Below are positions 27,856 to 37,400 of a DNA stretch of 64,000 bases, in pieces. Each line of letters begins with the position of its first letter. The first letter of the stretch is position 1. The translations under genes and the position numbers were made by a program. The notes under the pieces were generated by a model. That model was not told the origin of the DNA. It saw only the letters and a program-made list of their open reading frames with translations, and searched no databases. Source of the DNA: Phycisphaerales bacterium (GTDB lineage: Bacteria > Planctomycetota > Phycisphaerae > Phycisphaerales > UBA1924); assembly GCA_029260265.1 (NCBI GenBank), contig JAJDDO010000029.1, positions 62,001-126,000 of the forward strand, in the 5' to 3' direction.

Positions 27856-28741
27856 CACTTCGATGCCGGACTTTGTGGTGATCGGCGCTATGAAATGCGC
27901 GACGAGTTCGCTGCACGATCAGCTTGATCGGCAGGATGGGATCTCGATGTCGGATCCGAAGGAGCCAAACTATTTTAGCGATGGGCCAAACTTCGCCAAG
28001 GGTATCGATTGGTATCGCTCGTTGTTTTCATCGATGCCGATCGGTGATCTCAAGGGTGAATCGAGCACGCACCTGACCAAGTATCCGGTTCATCCGGATG
28101 CAGCCGAGCGGATGCATGAATCGTTGCCGAATGCGAAGCTTCTCTATGTCATGCGTGATCCGATCAAGCGGCTGGTCTCTCAGTACATCCATGAATGGTC
28201 GCAGAGCACGATCAGCGGCGATATCAACCAGGCGATCCGTGAACATGCCAGGTTGATTTCGTACAGTTCGTACGCGATGCAACTGGACAAATACACTCGG
28301 TTTTATTCGCGCGGGCAGATACTCCCGGTTTTCTTTGAGCGGTTGATGAGTGAGCCACAGGCAGAGTTTGAGAGGATCTGTCGATTTGTCGGCTTCGATG
28401 GGACGCCTGTTTGGGAGATTGAGGCGCAGGCACAGAATGCATCGGGGCAGCGGCAGCGGCGATCGGCGGGGCTCAACTCCGTTCTTGGTATTCCGGTCGT
28501 GCAACGCTTGCGGCGAACGCTCTTGCCGGAGGGGCTGCGGGACCGGATCAAATCTCGATGGACGATGAAGGAGCGGCCAAAGCTGAACGCCGAATCGTTG
28601 GAATACCTGTACGGGGAACTTGATCCGGATATGAAACTGCTCGGAGAGATGCTCGGCAGGACGATTTCATGCGAACACTTTGCTGATTCGGTCACGGCGG
28701 GCTCAAGCCCGGAGTGGACCAATGTGGAGGCACGGCAATGA
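27842..28741 (+). CDS. Sulfotransferase (PAPS-dependent), second copy
   Basis: This 299-residue protein has the PAPS-binding loop FVVIGAMKCATSSLHDQL near its N-terminus and the 3'-phosphate block YVMRDPIKRLVSQYIHEW, like heparan-sulfate-type sulfotransferases. It is not closely similar to the copy at 25955 and so probably acts at a different position. I chose ATG 27842 (MAERDTS), which places the PAPS loop at the expected N-terminal position. The overlap with the preceding gene and the ATGA overlap with the next show it is in the operon. Confidence 0.87.
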   Translation: MAERDTSMPDFVVIGAMKCATSSLHDQLDRQDGISMSDPKEPNYFSDGPNFAKGIDWYRSLFSSMPIGDLKGESSTHLTKYPVHPDAAERMHESLPNAKLLYVMRDPIKRLVSQYIHEWSQSTISGDINQAIREHARLISYSSYAMQLDKYTRFYSRGQILPVFFERLMSEPQAEFERICRFVGFDGTPVWEIEAQAQNASGQRQRRSAGLNSVLGIPVVQRLRRTLLPEGLRDRIKSRWTMKERPKLNAESLEYLYGELDPDMKLLGEMLGRTISCEHFADSVTAGSSPEWTNVEARQ

Positions 28742-29748
28742 GTTTGGATGTAGGCGTGATCGTCATCGGGCGAAATGAGGGCGAGCGCCTTCGGCGTTGC
28801 ATTGAGTCTTCGCTTCGGTCCACTGATCGGGTGGTGTATGTGGATTCTGGTTCGACAGACGGATCGGTTGAATACGCCGAGTCCGTGGGTGTGGAGGTGG
28901 TGGATCTTGATACTTCTATCCCGTTTACAGCAGCGAGGGCACGAAACGAGGGGGTGGCGAGGCTGCTGGCGAGATGGGACGCGGTGGGCTTGGTCCACAT
29001 GATTGATGGGGATTGCACCTTTGCGGATGGTTGGATCGAGGCGGCGGTTGCGTTTTTGCAAGAGCATCCGCGTGCGGGTGTAGTGTGTGGACGCCGGCGA
29101 GAACGATTTCCTGAAGCGAGCAAGTACAATCGGCTCTGTGATCTGGAATGGGACACACCGATCGGCGAGGCAAAGTCCTGTGGGGGCGATGCGTTGTTTC
29201 GTGTAGAAGCATTCAACCAGGCGGGGGGGTACCGCTCGTCACTGATTGCTGGTGAGGAGCCCGAGTTGTGTGTGCGGATTCGTGGAAACGGGTGGACGGT
29301 GCATCGGATCGATCATGAGATGACGCTTCACGATGCGGCGATGACTCGGTTCTCGCAGTTCTGGCAGCGTGCCAAGCGTGCAGGGCATGCATACGCCGAG
29401 GGTGCAGCGTTGCATGGAGCCGGTGTGGATCGGCATGGGGTGAAGCAGACACGATCTGCGATCGTCTGGGGGCTTGGACTTCCGATTCTTGGATTGGCAC
29501 TCGGGTGGTGGACCTTTGGCCTTTCAATCATTGCGGTCTGTGGTTTGTTGTTCATGCAGGGATTCAGGATTCGTTCTTATGCCATCAAGCAAGGGCGATC
29601 GAAGAGCGATTCTGGGCTGCTTGCCGCATTCACAATGATGGCCAAGCCCGCCCAGGCGTTCGGGGCCATCTTGTATTGGCGGCGGAGACTTTTGAAACAG
29701 CAGGCGACGCTGATTGAGTACAAGGGCGGGGGAGATGAGGATGGATGA
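28738..29748 (+). CDS. Glycosyltransferase family 2 with C-terminal membrane segments
   Basis: This 336-residue GT-A enzyme has GVIVIGRNEGERLRRCIES, the V-D-S-G-S-T-D-G block (nucleotide binding), the IDGDCTF motif (DxD-like) and ARARNEG. Two hydrophobic segments lie at about residues 245-285, so the protein is probably membrane-associated. The start at 28738 overlaps the sulfotransferase stop (ATGA) and follows GGAGG. It would extend the repeat unit; donor and linkage are unknown. Confidence 0.87.
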   Translation: MSLDVGVIVIGRNEGERLRRCIESSLRSTDRVVYVDSGSTDGSVEYAESVGVEVVDLDTSIPFTAARARNEGVARLLARWDAVGLVHMIDGDCTFADGWIEAAVAFLQEHPRAGVVCGRRRERFPEASKYNRLCDLEWDTPIGEAKSCGGDALFRVEAFNQAGGYRSSLIAGEEPELCVRIRGNGWTVHRIDHEMTLHDAAMTRFSQFWQRAKRAGHAYAEGAALHGAGVDRHGVKQTRSAIVWGLGLPILGLALGWWTFGLSIIAVCGLLFMQGFRIRSYAIKQGRSKSDSGLLAAFTMMAKPAQAFGAILYWRRRLLKQQATLIEYKGGGDEDG

Positions 29749-31000
29749 AAGCGCAAGGATACTGTACATGTCCGGGACGCTGCCCGTTCGCTCGGAGACC
29801 TTTGTGTATCGAGAGATTCTGGCGCTCCGCTCGCTTGGGCTCGATGTGCGCACCGCTTCGGTGCATGCTCCGGTGCATGGGCTTGATGAGGGTGTGCTTG
29901 ACGAGATGGCAGCGAAGACAATCGAGATCTATTCTTCGGGCAAGCTGCAAGTCGGGCTTGATTCGCTTGGCGAGTTGTGCTCGCGTCCGGTGCGCACGAT
30001 CGGAACCGTTTGGCGTGTAGGTATGGATGCATTGTTTTCACGCGATGTGCTCTTGAAACGGCGTCCAAAGGTGCTCTGGCAGGGATTTGCAGGCTTAGCA
30101 CTTGCTCGCCGAGCTCGGCAGGTTGGGATCACACACATTCATGCGCACATGGCCCATGTGCCGACCACGATCGCGATGTATGCCTCGCGCCAGCTTGGTG
30201 TCTCGTTTAGTTTCACAGGACATGCGATTGATTTGTTTCCGAATCGCACGATGCTCGCCGAGAAGCTGCACCGGGCGGCGTTTGTGAACTGCATCAGCCA
30301 CTGGCATCGGCGATTCTATCAATCTATACATCAACGCGACGATGAAGAGTATCCGATCGTGCGGTGCGGAGTTGATACTGGTAAGTATCCGACAACCCCG
30401 GCGCCGGGCGGCGACGAGCTCGCCGTGTTCTCGGTTGGGCGGCTGGTTGAGAAGAAGGGATTCGATGTCCTTATTGATGCTGCGAGGATTCTTGCGGAAG
30501 CAGGAGAAACATCCATGAGGGTGACGATCGCGGGAGGAGGGCCGGAGGACGAGCGGCTCAAAGAAATGGTCGAGGCGTTGCCCAAAGATGCTAAGGTCGA
30601 GCTCATCGGCGAGATCGACAACGATATGGTGATGGAGATGATGAACAATGCCGATGTGTTCGCATTGCCCTGCCGTGTTGCCCGATCAGGTGATCGCGAC
30701 GGGATTCCGGTGGTGCTCATGGAGGCGATGGCACGCGGAAGGTGTGTAATCTCTGGGGGGCTTGAGACGATTGCGGAGCTGATCGAGGATGGCGTAAGCG
30801 GGGTGATGATCCCGCCGGGGGATCTTGATCATCTGGTCGATTCGTTGAAGAAGCTGGGCAACGATCGGGGGATGGTCGATGATCTAGGCAGGGCGGCAAG
30901 GCGGAGGATCGAGGACGAGTTCGACCTTCATATCAACGCCAAGCGGATTATTCAGACCATGCTTGCACACGGAGTCTTGAAGCAATGGGATCAGCAATGA
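29741..31000 (+). CDS. Glycosyltransferase, family 4 (colanic-acid-type)
   Basis: This 419-residue GT-B enzyme has an N-terminal LPVRSETFVYREILALRSLG segment typical of WcaL/AmsK-like exopolysaccharide transferases, a central acceptor part with HIHAHMAHVPTTIAM and a C-terminal donor-binding block (GIPVVLMEAMARGRCVIS). ATG 29741 follows GGGGGAG by six bases and overlaps the upstream stop by eight bases. ATG 29735 is an alternative start. It ends with an ATGA overlap with the next glycosyltransferase. Confidence 0.87.
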   Translation: MDESARILYMSGTLPVRSETFVYREILALRSLGLDVRTASVHAPVHGLDEGVLDEMAAKTIEIYSSGKLQVGLDSLGELCSRPVRTIGTVWRVGMDALFSRDVLLKRRPKVLWQGFAGLALARRARQVGITHIHAHMAHVPTTIAMYASRQLGVSFSFTGHAIDLFPNRTMLAEKLHRAAFVNCISHWHRRFYQSIHQRDDEEYPIVRCGVDTGKYPTTPAPGGDELAVFSVGRLVEKKGFDVLIDAARILAEAGETSMRVTIAGGGPEDERLKEMVEALPKDAKVELIGEIDNDMVMEMMNNADVFALPCRVARSGDRDGIPVVLMEAMARGRCVISGGLETIAELIEDGVSGVMIPPGDLDHLVDSLKKLGNDRGMVDDLGRAARRRIEDEFDLHINAKRIIQTMLAHGVLKQWDQQ

Positions 31001-32007
31001 GTACAGATACGCAATCAGCATGTGCAAGGCCTTCGCGCCGGTATCTGGTGGTGACACCTTGCCGCAATGAAGAGGAGTACATTCAGACCACGATCGACAC
31101 GATGGCAGCGCAATCGGTGCTTCCAGCATGCTGGGTGATTGTGGATGATGGTTCGACGGATAGGACACCGGAGATTTTGCGCCAGGCTACGGAGACGTAC
31201 CCGTGGATTCATGTCGTCGAGCGAGCGGATCGAGGGGAGCGTGCGGTCGGCCCGGGTGTGATCCAGGCCTTCAACGACGGGGTGGCGAGTGTTGACCTCC
31301 ATGATTTTGATTATGTGTGTAAGCTCGACGGTGACCTCGGGCTGCCCGAGCGTTATTTCGAGGTGCTGATGGAGCACATGGAGAGCAATCCGTTGATCGG
31401 CAATATGTCCGGCAAGACCTACATCCCGACCGAAGCGGGCAAATGGGTATCAGAACGGATGGGCGATGAGAACGCGATCGGGGCATCAAAGTTTTACCGG
31501 GTGGAGTGTTTCCGAGACATCGGCGGTTTTGTTCCGCGGGCGAGTTGGGATGGGATCGACGGGCACACATGCCGAATGATGGGTTGGATCGCGGGTTCGT
31601 TGGATCTCGAAGAGATCAGGCTCAAGCACTATCGGCCGCAGGGTTCGAGTCAGCATGGGATTTGGACCGGGCGCAAGCGGTGGGGGCGTGGGAAGTATTT
31701 CATGGGCTCGTCGCTGCTGTATGTGTTCGCCGTATCGGTTTTTCGTATGGGTGAGCGGCCGTTTGTGATCGGCGGGCTTGGCATTCTGTGGGGGTACCTC
31801 CATGCGTTGATCACACGCGCGGAGCGGTATGACAACCCCGCGTATCTCCGGTATTTCCGTCGCTATGAGATGAGTTCGCTTTTTCGTGGAAAGCGGAAGA
31901 CCCTCGCGCGTGCGAACGAGCAGATTTTGGCCGATGCCCAAGCAACGGATGATCCTCGTTTTGTGAAAGATGATGGGTGTGCATGCGCGGAAAGCAAGGT
32001 CGCATGA
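30997..32007 (+). CDS. Glycosyltransferase family 2
   Basis: This 336-residue GT-A enzyme has VVTPCRNEEEYIQTTIDTM, the V-D-D-G-S-T-D-R-T nucleotide block and the C-K-L-D-G-D-L metal motif, which fit a processive or single-addition transferase. One or two hydrophobic stretches near residues 240-265 (YVFAVSVFRMGERPFVIGGL) suggest membrane association. ATG 30997 overlaps the preceding stop (ATGA); an upstream in-frame ATG at 30985 is less likely. Confidence 0.85.
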   Translation: MSTDTQSACARPSRRYLVVTPCRNEEEYIQTTIDTMAAQSVLPACWVIVDDGSTDRTPEILRQATETYPWIHVVERADRGERAVGPGVIQAFNDGVASVDLHDFDYVCKLDGDLGLPERYFEVLMEHMESNPLIGNMSGKTYIPTEAGKWVSERMGDENAIGASKFYRVECFRDIGGFVPRASWDGIDGHTCRMMGWIAGSLDLEEIRLKHYRPQGSSQHGIWTGRKRWGRGKYFMGSSLLYVFAVSVFRMGERPFVIGGLGILWGYLHALITRAERYDNPAYLRYFRRYEMSSLFRGKRKTLARANEQILADAQATDDPRFVKDDGCACAESKVA

Positions 32008-32480
32008 GCGGGGAATCTGTGAAATCGAATCGTCTCAAGAAGGTGCTCGCGGTCTCTTCTGGGGGCGGGCATTGGATTGAACTGATGAGGATCGTGCCCG
32101 CATTTGAGGGGTGCAGGGTCACCTATGTCACTGTTGAGACCAGCTATCGATCGCAGGTTGAGGGAGCCCGGTTCAGGGTGGTGCTGGATGCAACACGCTG
32201 GAACAAGGTCAAACTGGCATTGATGCTCCTGCAGATGATCTGGGTGTTGGCCAGCGAGCGCCCGGATGTGGTGATCTCTACCGGAGCAGCTCCTGGGTAC
32301 TTTGCGGTTCGGCTTGGGAAGATGTTTGGTGCACGGACAGTTTGGGTGGATTCGATGGCCAATATTGATGAACTCTCAAGCTCGGGTCAACGGATCGGCA
32401 AGCATGCGGATTTGTGGCTGACACAGTGGGAGCATCTCGCGGAGCCGAATGGACCGATGTACCGGGGGGGTGTGCTTTGA
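32004..32480 (+). CDS. Alg14-like glycosyltransferase subunit (PssD/EpsF type)
   Basis: This 158-residue protein carries the acceptor-side signature SSGGGHWIELMR at the N-terminus and PDVVISTGAAPGYFAVRLGK in the middle, as in Alg14/PssD/CpsF. It lacks the donor-binding half, which is supplied by the next gene, so the two make one GT28-type enzyme at the membrane. The start overlaps the preceding stop (ATGA). Related pairs add glucuronic acid, galactose or GlcNAc to lipid-linked sugars; the sugar here is not known. Confidence 0.88.
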   Translation: MSGESVKSNRLKKVLAVSSGGGHWIELMRIVPAFEGCRVTYVTVETSYRSQVEGARFRVVLDATRWNKVKLALMLLQMIWVLASERPDVVISTGAAPGYFAVRLGKMFGARTVWVDSMANIDELSSSGQRIGKHADLWLTQWEHLAEPNGPMYRGGVL

Positions 32481-32968
32481 TCTTTGTGACCGTTGGGCAT
32501 CAGATGGCGTTCGACCGATTGATCCGTGCGGTCGATCAGTGGGCCGGCGAGCGTGGGCGTGATGATGTGATCGCCCAAATCGGAGAGACGGAATATCAAC
32601 CCAAGCATCTGGAGTTCCATGAGCAGCTTGATCCTGAGCGGTTTCGGGCACTGGTCGCGAAGGCCGACGCGGTGATCGCGCATGCTGGGACCGGGACGAT
32701 TTTTACAGCCCTTGAGCTTGGGACCCCGATCCTGGTGATGCCGAGGCGGGGGGATCTGATGGAAACCCGGAATGATCATCAGATCGCGACCGCCAAGAGA
32801 TTCGAGGCGCTCGGCAAGGTGGATGTAGCGATGGATGAGGTTCAACTCGCAGAAAGGCTCGATCGGTTGGGAGATCTGGAAACGCACGAGGTAATCAGCA
32901 CAAACGCATCCGCGGAGTTGATTGAGGCCCTGAGGGGCTTCATCCACGGCGAGAATGAGCCGAAATAG
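32477..32968 (+). CDS. Alg13-like glycosyltransferase subunit (PssE/EpsE type)
   Basis: This 163-residue protein is the donor-binding half of the split GT28 enzyme. It has the N-terminal I-F-V-T-V-G-H-Q-M-A-F-D-R-L block and A-H-A-G-T-G-T-I-F-T followed by PILVMPRRGDLMETRNDHQ, as in Alg13/PssE. The start is the TTG at 32477 with a 4-base overlap (TTGA) with the previous gene and a G-rich ribosome binding site; this places IFVTVG at the expected N-terminus. It closes the coupled operon. Confidence 0.88.
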   Translation: MIFVTVGHQMAFDRLIRAVDQWAGERGRDDVIAQIGETEYQPKHLEFHEQLDPERFRALVAKADAVIAHAGTGTIFTALELGTPILVMPRRGDLMETRNDHQIATAKRFEALGKVDVAMDEVQLAERLDRLGDLETHEVISTNASAELIEALRGFIHGENEPK

Positions 32969-33052
32969 GTGACAAGAATGAACACATTCCCCGGCGGCAG
33001 CGTACGCTATCGGACGGGATTGAGTGAAATTGGTAGCTGAAGGAAAGAACAG

Positions 33053-34408
33053 ATGACGCACACGATGGCAGATCACGCAGCGGCACTTCAAGAGAAAATT
33101 AGCAACAAATCCGCAATCGTAGGGGTTGTTGGGCTCGGGTATGTAGGGCTCCCGCTCGCGGATGCTCTGCACACTGGGGGGCTTGGCATCCTTGGATTTG
33201 ATGTTGATCCCTCCAAGATCGAGATGATCGCCAAGGGCGAGAGTTACCTCAAGCATCTGGGCGCGGATATGACCGAGAGGCTTGGGGCGTCGGGCAAGTT
33301 TGATGCAACGACTGACTTCAGTCGGCTCGATGAGCCGGATGTGATTCTGGTGTGTGTCCCGACCCCGGTTGGGCCGCATCTTGAACCAGATTTGTCGTAT
33401 GTGATCCAGACCGCTCAAGACATCGGTGCGCGTTTGCGCCCCGGGCAGCTGGTTGTGCTTGAATCAACAACTTACCCGGGCACCACCGAGCAGGATTTTC
33501 TTCCCGCGATGTTGAAGGCAGCAGAAGAGAACGGGCGTGGAACCTTTGAGGTCGGCAAGGATGTGTTTGTCGCGTTCTCACCCGAGCGCGAAGATCCGGG
33601 GCGAAAGTCTCATACGACCACCACGATTCCGAAGTTAGTCGGAGGGGTCGGGGAGGCATCAACGGAGTTGGCAGCATCCGTGTACGAGTTGGGTGTGGAC
33701 TCGGTGGTCAAGGTCAGCACCGCCCAGGTTGCGGAGGCGGCCAAGATCCTCGAGAATGTATTCCGTGCGATCAACATCGCGATGGTGAATGAACTCAAGA
33801 TTGTCTTTGATGCGATGGATATCGATGTATGGGAGGTCATCCAGGCCGCGTCAACCAAACCCTTCGGGTTTATGCCGTTCTATCCCGGCCCTGGGCTCGG
33901 TGGACACTGCATCCCTATCGACCCGTTCTATCTGACATGGAAGGCGCGTGAGCATGGGCATGTGACCCGGTTTATTGAGCTTGCGGGCGAGATCAATCGC
34001 GGGATGCCTGAGTTCGTGGTTTCTAAGGTTGCTGAGGCGCTCAACGATGACGAAAAATCCATCAAGGGTTCGAACATCATGGTTGTCGGGCTTGCTTATA
34101 AACCGAATGTTGATGACACCCGCGAGACGCCTGCAGCAGAAATTATCGAGCTGCTTGCTGGGCGTGGAGCGAGGGTCAGCTATCACGATCCGCATGTGCC
34201 GAGCTTCCCTTCCATGAGGAACTACGATTTCTCGATGGACTCGGTGGCGCTCGACCAATCTACGCTCGAAGCGGCGGACTGTGTTGTGATTGTGACCGAT
34301 CATGCGATCACCGATTGGGAATCAATCGGGAAACACGCATCGCTTGTTGTCGATACACGCAACGCCATGGCTGGATCAGAGCACAACGCTCGAATCGTCA
34401 AAGCCTAA
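33053..34408 (+). CDS. UDP-N-acetyl-D-hexosamine 6-dehydrogenase (WbpA-like)
   Basis: This 451-residue protein belongs to the UDP-glucose/GDP-mannose dehydrogenase family. It has the N-terminal Rossmann motif VVGLGYVGLPLADAL, the ESTTYPGTTEQDF block characteristic of WbpA-type UDP-GlcNAc dehydrogenases, the catalytic Cys in GPGLGGHCIPIDPFY and the C-terminal VVGLAYKPNVDDTRETPA segment. It makes an N-acetylhexosaminuronic acid nucleotide for the polymer. AAGGA precedes the ATG. It is followed after 15 bases by the NRPS gene, so the two may be co-transcribed. Confidence 0.92.
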   Translation: MTHTMADHAAALQEKISNKSAIVGVVGLGYVGLPLADALHTGGLGILGFDVDPSKIEMIAKGESYLKHLGADMTERLGASGKFDATTDFSRLDEPDVILVCVPTPVGPHLEPDLSYVIQTAQDIGARLRPGQLVVLESTTYPGTTEQDFLPAMLKAAEENGRGTFEVGKDVFVAFSPEREDPGRKSHTTTTIPKLVGGVGEASTELAASVYELGVDSVVKVSTAQVAEAAKILENVFRAINIAMVNELKIVFDAMDIDVWEVIQAASTKPFGFMPFYPGPGLGGHCIPIDPFYLTWKAREHGHVTRFIELAGEINRGMPEFVVSKVAEALNDDEKSIKGSNIMVVGLAYKPNVDDTRETPAAEIIELLAGRGARVSYHDPHVPSFPSMRNYDFSMDSVALDQSTLEAADCVVIVTDHAITDWESIGKHASLVVDTRNAMAGSEHNARIVKA

Positions 34409-34423
34409 GGGCGAACGAGGAGA

Positions 34424-37400
34424 GTGCGGGGGATCGGATTGGTTGATTCAATGCTCAACCCGATGCGTGTGCACGAGGTCTTCGAGTCGATCGTTGCGCA
34501 ATATCCGGAGAAAACTGCGGTTGTCTGTGGCGGAGATCGGATCAGTTATCGCGATCTCAACTCACGAGCCAATCAGCTTGCGCATCATCTCCTCGATCTG
34601 GGTCTGGAGCGAGAAGGCTTTGTTGCGCTCGCGATGCCGAAGTCATGTGACTTGATCGTGGCGATGTTGGGTATTTTAAAGGCCGGCGGTGCCTATGTGC
34701 CGCTCGGCGAGAACTTCCCCATTGCCAAACTCCGAGAAATCATTCATGATGCAGGCTGCACGATCGCGGTCGGTCAACGCGGGCATCTGGACGAGCTTTG
34801 GACGGCGCATGAAACGCTTGTTCTGCTCGACGATGCCTCCGCGTGCGAAGAATCAAATCCGGTAACACATGGCGATCCGCGAGATCTTGCGTATGTGCTC
34901 TATACATCCGGGTCGACCGGTGAGCCAAAGGGTGTGCAGGTCGAGCACGCGGGCGTTGTGCGGCTGGTGGTTGGGCAGGACTATATGCCATTTGATGCCG
35001 AGACCAATCACTTCTTTATGGGGCCAATTTCCTTTGATCTTTCTACCCTCGGGATTTACGGGCCGGTTCTCAACGGGTCGACCATGGTCATCGTTGCTGA
35101 CTTGATCCCGGACGCTGCTCAGTTGGAAGAGTTGATCCGCCGGGAGGATGTGCGTGCTGGCATGGTGATCTTTGGGCTGTTCGCATCATTGATAGAGGCG
35201 CGGCCGAAGATGTTTGAGACGATGTCGACGGTGGTCGTAGGTGGTGAAGCGGTAACCGCATCGGTGATGCGGCGGGCGATGGATGCGATGCCGAACACCC
35301 GATTTGTGAATGGTTATGGCCCCACCGAGGCGACGGTTTTATCGACCACCTACCAGATCGAATCAATCGGGATCGATGCACCGGCGACGATACCGATCGG
35401 AAAACCCTTGGCGGGCATGACACATGTTGTGGTGGATTCAGAGTTGATGCCTGTCGAGCAAGGGGAGCTTGGTGAGTTGTGCATGATCGGTGTAGGGCTT
35501 GCTCGCGGGTACCTTAATCGCGAAGAGCTCACACGCGAAAAGTTCCCAACCATCGATGTGGGAAATGATCATCGCGTGCGTGTCTACCGGACCGGGGATC
35601 GGGTCTATGAGCTGCCAAGCGGGGATATTGTGTTCGATGGACGGATTGATCAGCAGGTCAAGATTCGTGGATTCCGAATCGAGTTGGGTGCGATTGAGGC
35701 GGCGATAGAGAGGCTTTCTGCGGTGCACTCCGCAGCGGTTATCGCTGTAGGCGACGGTGCATCCGCGATTCTTGTTGCGTGCGTGGTTGGCGAGTATGGT
35801 GATGAATCTTCGGTCCTGGATGCTCTCGATGGGCAGCTTACTGAATACATGATGCCTGATCGGGTGATGCTCATGGATTCGTTTGAGGTGACCGCAAATG
35901 GGAAAATAGATAAGAGTGCGCTCGTCGAACGGGTTTCCCGCGAGTTGAATACCAAGCAGCGCTCAGCGTACTGCTCTCCACATACTTCTACTGAAAAAAC
36001 ACTATGCTCACTCTGGGAACAGCTGCTCGGGCATGAGCGGGTTGGTGTAGATGATTCGTTTATTGGGCTTGGCGGGCACAGCCTGCGTGCGGTGGTGCTG
36101 TGTTCTCGTGTGCGAGATCAGTTGGGTGTTGAGCTGCCCGTTTCTGTGGTTTTTTCAAATCCTAGCGTCCGTCAACTCGGCGTTTGGATTGATAACGCGG
36201 TCTCGACAGGGGTGGCGATCGAGACTATTGAAGCTGTTGATCGGAAAGGATTCTTGCCGACCTCCTATCACCAAGAGCGGTTATGGATGCACGACAAAAT
36301 CCATCCGTTTGATCCGAGCTACAACATTTCAATGCGTCTGCACTTTGCTGGTGATCTTGATGAGCAAGCGATGCAGAATGCGTGGCGTGCACTTCACCAG
36401 AGGCATGAAATCTTGCGGACACGCATTTTGGGTTCAGAGCAGGTTGTTCTCGGCATGGATGAGTTCGAACCCGCATTTAGATTGGAGGACGCGGTCGGCG
36501 AGCAAGAGATGGACGCTGCTCAGCGGCGTGAGTTCTCACGAGTGTTTGATCTCGAATCGGTGCCACTCGCGAGGATCTGTGTGTACAAGATGCGTTCGGG
36601 TAGGGCCGTACTCGCGATTACAATCCACCACATTATTTCTGACGCGTGGTCGTGCGAGATTCTTCGGCGAGAGCTTGAAGAGTTCTACGCGGCAGAGATT
36701 CAAGGGCGTGAGCCAATATTGGACAAGTTGAGTGTGCAGTATGCAGACTACGCTCACTGGCAGCGTCGTCGTGCGGAGACAGATGAGTACAAAGAGAAGC
36801 TTGGATACTGGACGGAAAAACTCAGGGACGCACGCTCGACTGATCTTCCCGCGGATTCTGTGCGATCAAGCCAGATTCAGAACGCTGGCGATCGGGTTCA
36901 GATGGACCTGCCTGAAAAACTCGTTGCCGATATCCGTCGGCTTGCTTGCGAGCGTTCGGTAACGACAAACGCCGTTCTGCTTGGCGCGTTCAACGCATGG
37001 CTCCATAGGCTGGTTGGCGACAAGGATGTGGTAATCGGGATGCCAATTGCCAATAGAGAACACTCATCGCTTGAAGGGCTGATCGGATTCTTTATGGATA
37101 CCGTGCCGCTGAGGACTCCGGTTGCAGACTGTGACACTTTCGGCGATGTGGTAACGCATACCGCTCAGGAGCTGTGGGAGTCTGTTGACCGGTGCGAGGT
37201 CGCGTTTCAGCATCAGATTGAAGCGATCGGAGGGCACGCGGAAGCGGGGCGGAACCCGGTCTTTGAAATCTTCTTTAACTACATCGCGTTGCAGCTTCGT
37301 GGAGCAGGTGGCAAGTACCTCTCGTTCGATGAACAAGAGATCGATAACAAGACGGCCAAGTTTGATCTGACCTGCTACATCTTTGATGATGAGAAAGCGA

